Assembly: GCA_943735955.1 (NCBI GenBank)
Contig: CALSEQ010000043.1
Location: 5,001 to 69,000, forward strand
Length of the DNA stretch: 64,000 nucleotides
Reading direction: 5' to 3'
Source: Piscicola geometra
Taxonomy: Eukaryota; Annelida; Clitellata; Hirudinida; Piscicolidae
The translations under genes and the position numbers were made by a program. Every line of letters starts with the position of its first letter. Position 1 is the first letter of the stretch. Under the pieces are notes generated by a model. It was not told the DNA's origin. It made no database searches and saw only the letters and a program-made list of their open reading frames with translations. This document shows, piece by piece, positions 36,401 to 51,000 of this stretch.

Positions 36401-37362
36401 ACATGAGACAGTCCGAGGCCGATACGGCGCCAATTTTTTTACTTCTTTATCTTTACTCACCATGCACCCCCACACCAAATCCTTTTTACCCCCCAACCAA
36501 ACCTACAGGCAAATGGTTGTCCTCACTGTCTCACCCTACTCCTAACCCCACACACATGGACAGCGCGAAAGATCCATGGAGGATACACCGAACACCCCCA
36601 CTGTTATCACACAGCGATTTGTCACTTTAACTGAAAGTTTCATTTCGATCGATAGGTGCCTCACCACTCTGTTGATAGCCTAGACGGCTGCTTTCTCTGT
36701 TTCCCTCACCGGAAATTTTTCCTACTCTAGGGGATTTTTCCTACGAGAACTCTGGGGCTTTTCAGAAAATTTGTTTTCTCAACACCTCAGTATAGGATCA
36801 GAGAAGAGCTTAAGAGCCCGTCGAAACTCTGTGAATGAGCGGATCCAAACGGTCCGGCGCCCAAAAAATTCAACCGGCAATGGCCGCAAGGTTCATTGCT
36901 CAGTACTTTGAGGATAACGGACAAAGTGGAACATACCTTGCTCTATGTCAACCCGGGCTAAAACCCCACAGGCTTCCATAGAGTGTAGGATCGGTCACTG
37001 CCCCTGGATGCCTATGATAGGCCGCTGATCCTTACTCCCACCCACACACATCAGACAGTCCGAGGCCAATACGGCGCCCATTTTTTTACTTCTTTATCTT
37101 TACTCACCATGCACCCCCACACCAAATCCTTTTTACCCCCCAACCAAACCTACAGGCAAATGGTTGTCCTCACTGTCTCACCCTAATTCCAACCCCACAC
37201 ACATGGACAGCGCGAAAGATCCATGGAGGATACACCGAACACCCCCACTGTTGTCACACAGCGATTTGTCACTTTCTCTGAAAGTTTCATTTTGATCGAT
37301 AGGTGCCTCACTACTCTGTTGATAGCCTAGACGGCTGCTTTCTCTGTTTCCCTCACCGGAAA
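33481..37362 (+). repeat. Trimeric higher-order repeat, two copies, period 1,941 bp
   Basis: Copy 1 is about 33,481-35,421 and copy 2 about 35,422-37,362. Shared signatures are GAATCTTAACGG with CCCATAAAATTC and TAGGCCCCTGATCC (33,607-33,790 and 35,548-35,731); CATCAGACAG with ACCGAACCTAC and TGGAAAGCGCG (M53, M56); GGATCGAAACGG; GAGGCCGATACGG with CTACTCCTAACC (M54, M57); TTTTCTCAAC; GGATAACGGAC with GGAACATACC; and CATCAGACAG with GGCGCCCATTTT (M55, M58). Differences noticed include CTCACTCTAATCC against CTCACCCTAATCC and GTGAGTGAGC against GTGAATGAGC. Confidence 0.88.
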
Positions 37363-38594
37363 TTTTTCCTACTCTAGGGGATTTTTCCTACGAGAACTCT
37401 GGGGCTTTTCAGAAAATTTGTTTGTTGAACACCTCAGTATAGGATCAGAGAAGAGCTTAAGAGCCCGTCGAAACTCTGTGAGTGAGCGGATCCAAACGGT
37501 CCGGCGCCCAAAAAATTCAACCGGCAATGGCCGCAAGGTTCATTGCTCAGTACTTTGAGGATACCGGACAAAGTGAAACAGACCTTGCTCTATGTCAACC
37601 CGGGCTAAAACCCCACAGGCTTCCATAGAGTGTAGGATCGGTCACTGCCCCTGGATGCCTATGATAGGCCGCTGATCCTTACTCCCACCCACACACATGA
37701 GACAGTCCGAGGCCGATACGGCGCCAATTTTTTTACTTCTTTATCTTTACTCACCATGCACCCCCACACCAAATCCTTTTTACCCCCCAACCAAACCTAC
37801 AGGCAAATGGTTGTCCTCACTGTCTCACCCTACTCCCAACCCCACACACATGGACAGCGCGAAAGATCCATGGAGGATACACCGAACACCCCCACTGTTG
37901 TCACACAGCGATTTGTCACTTTCTCTGAAAGTTTCATTTTGATCGATAGGTGCCTCACTACTCTGTTGATAGCCTAGACGGCTGCTTTCTCTGTTTCCCT
38001 CACCGGAAATTTTTCCTACTCTAGTGGATTTTTCCTACGAGAACTCTGGGGCTTTTCAGAAAATTTGTTTTCTGAACACCTCAGTATAGGATCAGAGAAG
38101 AGCTTAAGAGCCCGTCGAAACTCTGTGAGTGAGCGGATCCAAACGGTCCGGCGCCCAAAAAATTCAACCGGCAATGGCCGCAAGGTTCATTGCTCAGTAC
38201 TTTGAGGATACCGGACAAAGTGGAACAGACCTTGCTCTATGTCAACCCGGGCTAAAACCCCACAGGCTTCCATAGAGTGTAGGATCGGTCACTGCCCCTG
38301 GATGCCTAAGATAGGCCGCTGATCCTTACTCCCATTCACACACATGAGACAGTCCGAGACCAATACGGCGCCAATTTTTTTACTTCTTTATCTTTACTCA
38401 CCATGCACCCCCACACCAAATCCTTTTTACCCCCCAACCAAACCTACAGGCAAATGGTTGTCCTCACTGTCTCACCCTACTCCCAACCCCACACACATGG
38501 ACAGCGCGAAAGATCCATGGAGGATACACCGAACACCCCCACTCTTATCACACAGCGATTTGTCACTTTAACTGAAAGTTTCATTTCGATCGAT

Positions 38595-41500
38595 AGGTGC
38601 CTCACTACTCTGTTGATAGCCTAGACGGCTGCTTTCTCTGTTTCCCTCACCGGAAATTTTTCCTACTCTAGGGGATTTTTCCTACGAGAACTCTGGGGCT
38701 TTTCAGAAAATTTGTTTGTTGAACACCTCAGTATAGGATCAGAGAAGAGCTTAAGAGCCCGTCGAAACTCTGTGAGTGAGCGGATCCAAACGGTCCGGCG
38801 CCCAAAAAATTCAACCGGCAATGGCCGCAAGGTTCATTGCTCAGTACTTTGAGGATACCGGACAAAGTGGAACAGACCTTGCTCTATGTCAACCCGGGCT
38901 AAAACCCCACAGGCTTCCATAGAGTGTAGGATCGGTCACTGCCCCTGGATGCCTATGATAGGCCGCTGATCCTTACTCCCACCCACACACATGAGACAGT
39001 CCGAGGCCGATACGGCGCCAATTTTTTTACTTCTTTATCTTTACTCACCATGCACCCCCACACCAAATCCTTTTTACCCCCCAACCAAACCTACAGGCAA
39101 ATGGTTGTCCTCACTGTCTCACCCTACTCCCAACCCCACACACATGGACAGCGCGAAAGATCCATGGAGGATACACCGAACACCCCCACTGTTGTCACAC
39201 AGCGATTTGTCACTTTCTCTGAAAGTTTCATTTTGATCGATAGGTGCCTCACTACTCTGTTGATAGCCTAGACGGCTGCTTTCTCTGTTTCCCTCACCGG
39301 AAATTTTTCCTACTCTAGTGGATTTTTCCTACGAGAACTCTGGGGCTTTTCAGAAAATTTGTTTTCTGAACACCTCAGTATAGGATCAGAGAAGAGCTTA
39401 AGAGCCCGTCGAAACTCTGTGAGTGAGCGGATCCAAACGGTCCGGCGCCCAAAAAATTCAACCGGCAATGGCCGCAAGGTTCATTGCTCAGTACTTTGAG
39501 GATACCGGACAAAGTGGAACAGACCTTGCTCTATGTCAACCCGGGCTAAAACCCCACAGGCTTCCATAGAGTGTAGGATCGGTCACTGCCCCTGGATGCC
39601 TAAGATAGGCCGCTGATCCTTACTCCCATTCACACACATGAGACAGTCCGAGACCAATACGGCGCCAATTTTTTTACTTCTTTATCTTTACTCACCATGC
39701 ACCCCCACACCAAATCCTTTTCACCCCCCAACCAAACCTACAGGCAAATGGTTGTCCTCACTGTCTCACCCTACTCCCAACCCCACACACATGGACAGCG
39801 CGAAAGATCCATGGAGGATACACCGAACACCCCCACTCTTATCACACAGCGATTTGTCACTTTAACTGAAAGTTTCATTTCGATCGATAGGTGCCTCACC
39901 ACTCTGTTGATAGCCTAGACGGCTGCTTTCTCTATTTCCCTCACCGGAAATTTTTCCTACTCTAGAGGATTTTTCCTACGAGAACTCTGGGGCTTTTCAG
40001 AAAATTTGTTTTCTGAACACCTCAGTATAGGATCAGAGAAGAGCTTAAGAGCCCGTCGAAACTCTGTGAGTGAGCGGATCCAAACGGTCCGGCGCCCAAA
40101 AAATTCAACCAGCAATGGCCGCAAGGTTCATTGCTCAGTACTTTGAGGATACCGGACAAAGTGGAACAGACCTTGCTCTATGTCAACCCGGGCTAAAACC
40201 CCACAGGCTTCCATAGAGTGTAGGATCGGTCACTGCCCCTGGATGCCTAAGATAGGCCGCTGATCCTTACTCCCATTCACACACATGAGACAGTCCGAGA
40301 CCAATACGGCGCCAATTTTTTTACTTCTTTATCTTTACTCACCATGCACCCCCACACCAAATCCTTTTTACCCCCCAACCAAACCTACAGGCAAATGGTT
40401 GTCCTCACTGTCTCACCCTAATCCCAACCCCACACACATGGACAGCGCGAAAGATCCATGGAGGATACACCGAACACCCCCACTGTTGTCACACAGCGAT
40501 TTGTCACTTTCTCTGAAAGTTTCATTTTGATCGATAGGTGCCTCACTACTCTGTTGATAGCCTAGACGGCTGCTTTCTCTGTTTCCCTCACCGGAAATTT
40601 TTCCTACTCTAGTAGATTTTTCCTACGAGAACTCTGGGGCTTTTCAGAAAATTTGTTTTCTGAACACCTCAGTATAGGATCAGAGAAGAGCTTAAGAGCC
40701 CGTCGAAACTCTGTGAGTGAGCGGATCCAAACGGTCCGGCGCCCAAAAAATTCAACCGGCAATGGCCGCAAGGTTCATTGCTCAGTACTTTGAGGATAAC
40801 GGACAAAGTGGAACATACCTTGCTCTATGTCAACCCGGGCTAAAACCCCACAGGCTTCCATAGAGTGTAGGATCGGTCACTGCCCCTGGATGCCTATGAT
40901 AGGCCGCTGATCCTTACTCCCACCCACACACATCAGACAGTCCGAGGCCAATACGGCGCCCATTTTTTTACTTCTTTATCTTTACTCACCATGCACCCCC
41001 ACACCAAATCCTTTTTACCCCCCAACCAAACCTACAGGCAAATGGTTGTCCTCACTGTCTCACCCTAATTCCAACCCCACACACATGGACAGCGCGAAAG
41101 ATCTATGGAGGATACACCGAACACCCCCACTGTTGTCACACAGCGATTTGTCACTTTCTCTGAAAGTTTCATTTTGATCGATAGGTGCCTCACTACTCTG
41201 TTGATAGCCTAGACGGCTGCTTTCTCTGTTTCCCTCACCGGAAATTTTTCCTACTCTAGGGGATTTTTCCTACGAGAACTCTGGGGCTTTTCAGAAAATT
41301 TGTTTGTTGAACACCTCAGTATAGGATCAGAGAAGAGCTTAAGAGCCCGTCGAAACTCTGTGAGTGAGCGGATCCAAACGGTCCGGCGCCCAAAAAATTC
41401 AACCGGCAATGGCCGCAAGGTTCATTGCTCAGTACTTTGAGGATACCGGACAAAGTGAAACAGACCTTGCTCTATGTCAACCCGGGCTAAAACCCCACAG

Positions 41501-43123
41501 GCTTCCATAGAGTGTAGGATCGGTCACTGCCCCTGGATGCCTATGATAGGCCGCTGATCCTTACTCCCACCCACACACATGAGACAGTCCGAGGCCGATA
41601 CGGCGCCAATTTTTTTACTTCTTTATCTTTACTCACCATGCACCCCCACACCAAATCCTTTTTACCCCCCAACCAAACCTACAGGCAAATGGTTGTCCTC
41701 ACTGTCTCACCCTACTCCCAACCCCACACACATGGACAGCGCGAAAGATCCATGGAGGATACACCGAACACCCCCACTGTTGTCACACAGCGATTTGTCA
41801 CTTTCTCTGAAAGTTTCATTTTGATCGATAGGTGCCTCACTACTCTGTTGATAGCCTAGACGGCTGCTTTCTCTGTTTCCCTCACCGGAAATTTTTCCTA
41901 CTCTAGTGGATTTTTCCTACGAGAACTCTGGGGCTTTTCAGAAAATTTGTTTTCTGAACACCTCAGTATAGGATCAGAGAAGAGCTTAAGAGCCCGTCGA
42001 AACTCTGTGAGTGAGCGGATCCAAACGGTCCGGCGCCCAAAAAATTCAACCGGCAATGGCCGCAAGGTTCATTGCTCAGTACTTTGAGGATACCGGACAA
42101 AGTGGAACAGACCTTGCTCTATGTCAACCCGGGCTAAAACCCCACAGGCTTCCATAGAGTGTAGGATCGGTCACTGCCCCTGGATGCCTAAGATAGGCCG
42201 CTGATCCTTACTCCCATTCACACACATGAGACAGTCCGAGACCAATACGGCGCCAATTTTTTTACTTCTTTATCTTTACTCACCATGCACCCCCACACCA
42301 AATCCTTTTTACCCCCCAACCAAACCTACAGGCAAATGGTTGTCCTCACTGTCTCACCCTACTCCCAACCCCACACACATGGACAGCGCGAAAGATCCAT
42401 GGAGGATACACCGAACACCCCCACTCTTATCACACAGCGATTTGTCACTTTAACTGAAAGTTTCATTTCGATCGATAGGTGCCTCACCACTCTGTTGATA
42501 GCCTAGACGGCTGCTTTCTCTATTTCCCTCACCGGAAATTTTTCCTACTCTAGAGGATTTTTCCTACGAGAACTCTGGGGCTTTTCAGAAAATTTGTTTT
42601 CTGAACACCTCAGTATAGGATCAGAGAAGAGCTTAAGAGCCCGTCGAAACTCTGTGAGTGAGCGGATCCAAACGGTCCGGCGCCCAAAAAATTCAACCGG
42701 CAATGGCCGCAAGGTTCATTGCTCAGTACTTTGAGGATACCGGACAAAGTGGAACAGACCTTGCTCTATGTCAACCCGGGCTAAAACCCCACAGGCTTCC
42801 ATAGAGTGTAGGATCGGTCACTGCCCCTGGATGCCTAAGATAGGCCGCTGATCCTTACTCCCATTCACACACATGAGACAGTCCGAGACCAATACGGCGC
42901 CCATTTTTTTACTTCTTTATCTTTACTCACCATGCACCCCCACACCAAATCCTTTTTACCCCCCAACCAAACCTACAGGCAAATGGTTGTCCTCACTGTC
43001 TCACCCTAATTCCAACCCCACACACATGGACAGCGCGAAAGATCCATGGAGGATACACCGAACACCCCCACTGTTGTCACACAGCGATTTGTCACTTTCT
43101 CTGAAAGTTTCATTTTGATCGAT
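38595..43123 (+). repeat. Seven-unit higher-order repeat, copy 1 (4,529 bp)
   Basis: In order: a second half with TTTGTTTGTTGAAC; M61 (GAGGCCGATACGG); M62 (CATTCACACAC, CCTTTTCACCCC, CACTCTTATC); M63 (TAGTAGATTTTT, then GGATAACGGAC); M64 (CATCAGACAG, GGCGCCCATT, then TTTGTTTGTTG); M65 (GAGGCCGATACGG); M66 (CACTCTTATC, CTCTATTTCC, CTAGAGGATT); and M67a (GGCGCCCATT, CTAATTCC). The same order repeats 4,529 bp (7 x 647) downstream. M58b-M60a, just to the left, contain related units but not the full series. Confidence 0.85.
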
Positions 43124-46100
43124 AGGTGCCTCACTACTCTGTTGATAGCCTAGACGGCTGCTTTCTCTGTTTCCCTCACCGGAAATTTTTCCTACTCTAG
43201 GGGATTTTTCCTACGAGAACTCTGGGGCTTTTCAGAAAATTTGTTTGTTGAACACCTCAGTATAGGATCAGAGAAGAGCTTAAGAGCCCGTCGAAACTCT
43301 GTGAGTGAGCGGATCCAAACGGTCCGGCGCCCAAAAAATTCAACCGGCAATGGCCGCAAGGTTCATTGCTCAGTACTTTGAGGATACCGGACAAAGTGGA
43401 ACAGACCTTGCTCTATGTCAACCCGGGCTAAAACCCCACAGGCTTCCATAGAGTGTAGGATCGGTCACTGCCCCTGGATGCCTATGATAGGCCGCTGATC
43501 CTTACTCCCACCCACACACATGAGACAGTCCGAGGCCGATACGGCGCCAATTTTTTTACTTCTTTATCTTTACTCACCATGCACCCCCACACCAAATCCT
43601 TTTTACCCCCCAACCAAACCTACAGGCAAATGGTTGTCCTCACTGTCTCACCCTACTCCCAACCCCACACACATGGACAGCGCGAAAGATCCATGGAGGA
43701 TACACCGAACACCCCCACTGTTGTCACACAGCGATTTGTCACTTTCTCTGAAAGTTTCATTTTGATCGATAGGTGCCTCACTACTCTGTTGATAGCCTAG
43801 ACGGCTGCTTTCTCTGTTTCCCTCACCGGAAATTTTTCCTACTCTAGTGGATTTTTCCTACGAGAACTCTGGGGCTTTTCAGAAAATTTGTTTTCTGAAC
43901 ACCTCAGTATAGGATCAGAGAAGAGCTTAAGAGCCCGTCGAAACTCTGTGAGTGAGCGGATCCAAACGGTCCGGCGCCCAAAAAATTCAACCGGCAATGG
44001 CCGCAAGGTTCATTGCTCAGTACTTTGAGGATACCGGACAAAGTGGAACAGACCTTGCTCTATGTCAACCCGGGCTAAAACCCCACAGGCTTCCATAGAG
44101 TGTAGGATCGGTCACTGCCCCTGGATGCCTAAGATAGGCCGCTGATCCTTACTCCCATTCACACACATGAGACAGTCCGAGACCAATACGGCGCCAATTT
44201 TTTTACTTCTTTATCTTTACTCACCATGCACCCCCACACCAAATCCTTTTCACCCCCCAACCAAACCTACAGGCAAATGGTTGTCCTCACTGTCTCACCC
44301 TACTCCCAACCCCACACACATGGACAGCGCGAAAGATCCATGGAGGATACACCGAACACCCCCACTCTTATCACACAGCGATTTGTCACTTTAACTGAAA
44401 GTTTCATTTCGATCGATAGGTGCCTCACCACTCTGTTGATAGCCTAGACGGCTGCTTTCTCTATTTCCCTCACCGGAAATTTTTCCTACTCTAGAGGATT
44501 TTTCCTACGAGAACTCTGGGGCTTTTCAGAAAATTTGTTTTCTGAACACCTCAGTATAGGATCAGAGAAGAGCTTAAGAGCCCGTCGAAACTCTGTGAGT
44601 GAGCGGATCCAAACGGTCCGGCGCCCAAAAAATTCAACCGGCAATGGCCGCAAGGTTCATTGCTCAGTACTTTGAGGATACCGGACAAAGTGGAACAGAC
44701 CTTGCTCTATGTCAACCCGGGCTAAAACCCCACAGGCTTCCATAGAGTGTAGGATCGGTCACTGCCCCTGGATGCCTAAGATAGGCCGCTGATCCTTACT
44801 CCCATTCACACACATGAGACAGTCCGAGACCAATACGGCGCCAATTTTTTTACTTCTTTATCTTTACTCACCATGCACCCCCACACCAAATCCTTTTTAC
44901 CCCCCAACCAAACCTACAGGCAAATGGTTGTCCTCACTGTCTCACCCTAATCCCAACCCCACACACATGGACAGCGCGAAAGATCCATGGAGGATACACC
45001 GAACACCCCCACTGTTGTCACACAGCGATTTGTCACTTTCTCTGAAAGTTTCATTTTGATCGATAGGTGCCTCACTACTCTGTTGATAGCCTAGACGGCT
45101 GCTTTCTCTGTTTCCCTCACCGGAAATTTTTCCTACTCTAGTAGATTTTTCCTACGAGAACTCTGGGGCTTTTCAGAAAATTTGTTTTCTGAACACCTCA
45201 GTATAGGATCAGAGAAGAGCTTAAGAGCCCGTCGAAACTCTGTGAGTGAGCGGATCCAAACGGTCCGGCGCCCAAAAAATTCAACCGGCAATGGCCGCAA
45301 GGTTCATTGCTCAGTACTTTGAGGATAACGGACAAAGTGGAACATACCTTGCTCTATGTCAACCCGGGCTAAAACCCCACAGGCTTCCATAGAGTGTAGG
45401 ATCGGTCACTGCCCCTGGATGCCTATGATAGGCCGCTGATCCTTACTCCCACCCACACACATCAGACAGTCCGAGGCCAATACGGCGCCCATTTTTTTAC
45501 TTCTTTATCTTTACTCACCATGCACCCCCACACCAAATCCTTTTTACCCCCCAACCAAACCTACAGGCAAATGGTTGTCCTCACTGTCTCACCCTAATTC
45601 CAACCCCACACACATGGACAGCGCGAAAGATCCATGGAGGATACACCGAACACCCCCACTGTTGTCACACAGCGATTTGTCACTTTCTCTGAAAGTTTCA
45701 TTTTGATCGATAGGTGCCTCACTACTCTGTTGATAGCCTAGACGGCTGCTTTCTCTGTTTCCCTCACCGGAAATTTTTCCTACTCTAGGGGATTTTTCCT
45801 ACGAGAACTCTGGGGCTTTTCAGAAAATTTGTTTGTTGAACACCTCAGTATAGGATCAGAGAAGAGCTTAAGAGCCCGTCGAAACTCTGTGAGTGAGCGG
45901 ATCCAAACGGTCCGGCGCCCAAAAAATTCAACCGGCAATGGCCGCAAGGTTCATTGCTCAGTACTTTGAGGATACCGGACAAAGTGGAACAGACCTTGCT
46001 CTATGTCAACCCGGGCTAAAACCCCACAGGCTTCCATAGAGTGTAGGATCGGTCACTGCCCCTGGATGCCTATGATAGGCCGCTGATCCTTACTCCCACC

Positions 46101-47652
46101 CACACACATGAGACAGTCCGAGGCCGATACGGCGCCAATTTTTTTACTTCTTTATCTTTACTCACCATGCACCCCCACACCAAATCCTTTTTACCCCCCA
46201 ACCAAACCTACAGGCAAATGGTTGTCCTCACTGTCTCACCCTACTCCCAACCCCACACACATGGACAGCGCGAAAGATCCATGGAGGATACACCGAACAC
46301 CCCCACTGTTGTCACACAGCGATTTGTCACTTTCTCTGAAAGTTTCATTTTGATCGATAGGTGCCTCACTACTCTGTTGATAGCCTAGACGGCTGCTTTC
46401 TCTGTTTCCCTCACCGGAAATTTTTCCTACTCTAGTGGATTTTTCCTACGAGAACTCTGGGGCTTTTCAGAAAATTTGTTTTCTGAACACCTCAGTATAG
46501 GATCAGAGAAGAGCTTAAGAGCCCGTCGAAACTCTGTGAGTGAGCGGATCCAAACGGTCCGGCGCCCAAAAAATTCAACCGGCAATGGCCGCAAGGTTCA
46601 TTGCTCAGTACTTTGAGGATACCGGACAAAGTGGAACAGACCTTGCTCTATGTCAACCCGGGCTAAAACCCCACAGGCTTCCATAGAGTGTAGGATCGGT
46701 CACTGCCCCTGGATGCCTAAGATAGGCCGCTGATCCTTACTCCCATTCACACACATGAGACAGTCCGAGACCAATACGGCGCCAATTTTTTTACTTCTTT
46801 ATCTTTACTCACCATGCACCCCCACACCAAATCCTTTTTACCCCCCAACCAAACCTACAGGCAAATGGTTGTCCTCACTGTCTCACCCTACTCCCAACCC
46901 CACACACATGGACAGCGCGAAAGATCCATGGAGGATACACCGAACACCCCCACTCTTATCACACAGCGATTTGTCACTTTAACTGAAAGTTTCATTTCGA
47001 TCGATAGGTGCCTCACCACTCTGTTGATAGCCTAGACGGCTGCTTTCTCTATTTCCCTCACCGGAAATTTTTCCTACTCTAGAGGATTTTTCCTACGAGA
47101 ACTCTGGGGCTTTTCAGAAAATTTGTTTTCTGAACACCTCAGTATAGGATCAGAGAAGAGCTTAAGAGCCCGTCGAAACTCTGTGAGTGAGCGGATCCAA
47201 ACGGTCCGGCGCCCAAAAAATTCAACCGGCAATGGCCGCAAGGTTCATTGCTCAGTACTTTGAGGATACCGGACAAAGTGGAACAGACCTTGCTCTATGT
47301 CAACCCGGGCTAAAACCCCACAGGCTTCCATAGAGTGTAGGATCGGTCACTGCCCCTGGATGCCTAAGATAGGCCGCTGATCCTTACTCCCATTCACACA
47401 CATGAGACAGTCCGAGACCAATACGGCGCCAATTTTTTTACTTCTTTATCTTTACTCACCATGCACCCCCACACCAAATCCTTTTTACCCCCCAACCAAA
47501 CCTACAGGCAAATGGTTGTCCTCACTGTCTCACCCTAATCCCAACCCCACACACATGGACAGCGCGAAAGATCCATGGAGGATACACCGAACACCCCCAC
47601 TGTTGTCACACAGCGATTTGTCACTTTCTCTGAAAGTTTCATTTTGATCGAT
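43124..47652 (+). repeat. Seven-unit higher-order repeat, copy 2 (4,529 bp)
   Basis: Units M67b-M74a repeat copy 1 almost base for base. Differences seen by eye are CAACCAGCAATGG (40,108) against CAACCGG, GATCTATGG (41,101) against GATCCATGG, GTGAAACAG (41,456) against GTGGAACAG, and at the end GGCGCCCATT/CTAATTCC (M67) against GGCGCCAATT/CTAATCCC (M74). The end of copy 2 therefore switches to an M63/M70-type unit, confirmed by TAGTAGATTTTT at 47,727. Confidence 0.85.
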
Positions 47653-48048
47653 AGGTGCCTCACTACTCTGTTGATAGCCTAGACGGCTGCTTTCTCTGTT
47701 TCCCTCACCGGAAATTTTTCCTACTCTAGTAGATTTTTCCTACGAGAACTCTGGGGCTTTTCAGAAAATTTGTTTTCTGAACACCTCAGTATAGGATCAG
47801 AGAAGAGCTTAAGAGCCCGTCGAAACTCTGTGAGTGAGCGGATCCAAACGGTCCGGCGCCCAAAAAATTCAACCGGCAATGGCCGCAAGGTTCATTGCTC
47901 AGTACTTTGAGGATACCGGACAAAGTGGAACAGACCTTGCTCTATGTCAACCCGGGCTAAAACCCCACAGGCTTCCATAGAGTGTAGGATCGGTCACTGC
48001 CCCTGGATGCCTAAGATAGGCCGCTGATCCTTACTCCCATTCACACAC

Positions 48049-51000
48049 ATGAGACAGTCCGAGACCAATACGGCGCCAATTTTTTTACTTCTTTATCTTT
48101 ACTCACCATGCACCCCCACACCAAATCCTTTTTACCCCCCAACCAAACCTACAGGCAAATGGTTGTCCTCACTGTCTCACCCTACTCCCAACCCCACACA
48201 CATGGACAGCGCGAAAGATCCATGGAGGATACACCGAACACCCCCACTCTTATCACACAGCGATTTGTCACTTTAACTGAAAGTTTCATTTCGATCGATA
48301 GGTGCCTCACCACTCTGTTGATAGCCTAGACGGCTGCTTTCTCTATTTCCCTCACCGGAAATTTTTCCTACTCTAGAGGATTTTTCCTACGAGAACTCTG
48401 GTGCTTTTCAGAAAATTTGTTTTCTGAACACCTCAGTATAGGATCAGAGAAGTGCTTAAGAGCCCGTCGAAACTCTGTGAGTGAGCGGATCCAAACGGTT
48501 CGGCGCCCAAAAAATTCAACCGGCAATGGCCGCAAGGTTCATTGCTCAGTACTTTGAGGATAACGGACAAAGTGGAACATACCTTGCTCTATGTCAACCC
48601 GGGCTAAAACCCCACAGGCTTCCATAGAGTGTAGGATCGGTCACTGCCCCTGGATGCCTATGATAGGCCGCTGATCCTTACTCCCACCCACACACATCAG
48701 ACAGTCCGAGGCCAATACGGCGCCAATTTTTTTACTTCTTTATCTTTACTCACCATGCACCCCCACACCAAATCCTTTTTACCCCCCAACCAAACCTACA
48801 GGCAAATGGTTGTCCTCACTGTCTCACCCTAATCCCAACCCCACACACATGGACAGCGCGAAAGATCCATGGAGGATACACCGAACACCCTCACTGTTGT
48901 CACACAGCGATTTGTCACTTTCTCTGAAAGTTTCATTTTGATCGATAGGTGCCTCACTACTCTGTTGATAGCCTAGACGGCTGCTTTCTCTGTTTCCCTC
49001 ACCGGAAATTTTTCCTACTCTAGTGGATTTTTCCTACGAGAACTCTGGGGCTTTTCAGAAAATTTGTTTTCTGAACACCTCAGTATAGGATCAGAGAAGA
49101 GCTTAAGAGCCCGTCGAAACTCTGTGAGTGAGCGGATCCAAACGGTCCGGCGCCCAAAAAATTCAACCGGCAATGGCCGCAAGGTTCATTGCTCAGTACT
49201 TTGAGGATACCGGACAAAGTGGAACAGACCTTGCTCTATGTCAACCCGGGCTAAAACCCCACAGGCTTCCATAGAGTGTAGGATCGGTCACTGCCCCTGG
49301 ATGCCTAAGATAGGCCGCTGATCCTTACTCCCATTCACACACATGAGACAGTCCGAGACCAATACGGCGCCAATTTTTTTACTTCTTTATCTTTACTCAC
49401 CATGCACCCCCACACCAAATCCTTTTTACCCCCCAACCAAACCTACAGGCAAATGGTTGTCCTCACTGTCTCACCCTACTCCCAACCCCACACACATGGA
49501 CAGCGCGAAAGATCCATGGAGGATACACCGAACACCCCCACTGTTGTCACACAGCGATTTGTCACTTTCTCTGAAAGTTTCATTTTGATCGATAGGTGCC
49601 TCACTACTCTGTTGATAGCCTAGACGGCTGCTTTCTCTGTTTCCCTCACCGGAAATTTTTCCTACTCTAGTGGATTTTTCCTACGAGAACTCTGGGGCTT
49701 TTCAGAAAATTTGTTTTCTGAACACCTCAGTATAGGATCAGAGAAGAGCTTAAGAGCCCGTCGAAACTCTGTGAGTGAGCGGATCCAAACGGTCCGGCGC
49801 CCAAAAAATTCAACCGGCAATGGCCGCAAGGTTCATTGCTCAGTACTTTGAGGATACCGGACAAAGTGGAACAGACCTTGCTCTATGTCAACCCGGGCTA
49901 AAACCCCACAGGCTTCCATAGAGTGTAGGATCGGTCACTGCCCCTGGATGCCTAAGATAGGCCGCTGATCCTTACTCCCATTCACACACATGAGACAGTC
50001 CGAGACCAATACGGCGCCAATTTTTTTACTTCTTTATCTTTACTCACCATGCACCCCCACACCAAATCCTTTTTACCCCCCAACCAAACCTACAGGCAAA
50101 TGGTTGTCCTCACTGTCTCACCCTACTCCCAACCCCACACACATGGACAGCGCGAAAGATCCATGGAGGATACACCGAACACCCCCACTCTTATCACACA
50201 GCGATTTGTCACTTTAACTGAAAGTTTCATTTCGATCGATAGGTGCCTCACCACTCTGTTGATAGCCTAGACGGCTGCTTTCTCTATTTCCCTCACCGGA
50301 AATTTTTCCTACTCTAGAGGATTTTTCCTACGAGAACTCTGGTGCTTTTCAGAAAATTTGTTTTCTGAACACCTCAGTATAGGATCAGAGAAGTGCTTAA
50401 GAGCCCGTCGAAACTCTGTGAGTGAGCGGATCCAAACGGTTCGGCGCCCAAAAAATTCAACCGGCAATGGCCGCAAGGTTCATTGCTCAGTACTTTGAGG
50501 ATAACGGAAAAAGTGGAACATACCTTGCTCTATGTCAACCCGGGCTAAAACCCCACAGGCTTCCATAGAGTGTAGGATCGGTCACTGCCCCTGGATGCCT
50601 ATGATAGGCCGCTGATCCTTACTCCCACCCACACACATCAGACAGTCCGAGGCCAATACGGCGCCAATTTTTTTACTTCTTTATCTTTACTCACCATGCA
50701 CCCCCACACCAAATCCTTTTTACCCCCCAACCAAACCTACAGGCAAATGGTTGTCCTCACTGTCTCACCCTAATCCCAACCCCACACACATGGACAGCGC
50801 GAAAGATCCATGGAGGATACACCGAACACCCTCACTGTTGTCACACAGCGATTTGTCACTTTCTCTGAAAGTTTCATTTTGATCGATAGGTGCCTCACTA
50901 CTCTGTTGATAGCCTAGACGGCTGCTTTCTCTGTTTCCCTCACCGGAAATTTTTCCTACTCTAGTGGATTTTTCCTACGAGAACTCTGGGGCTTTTCAGA

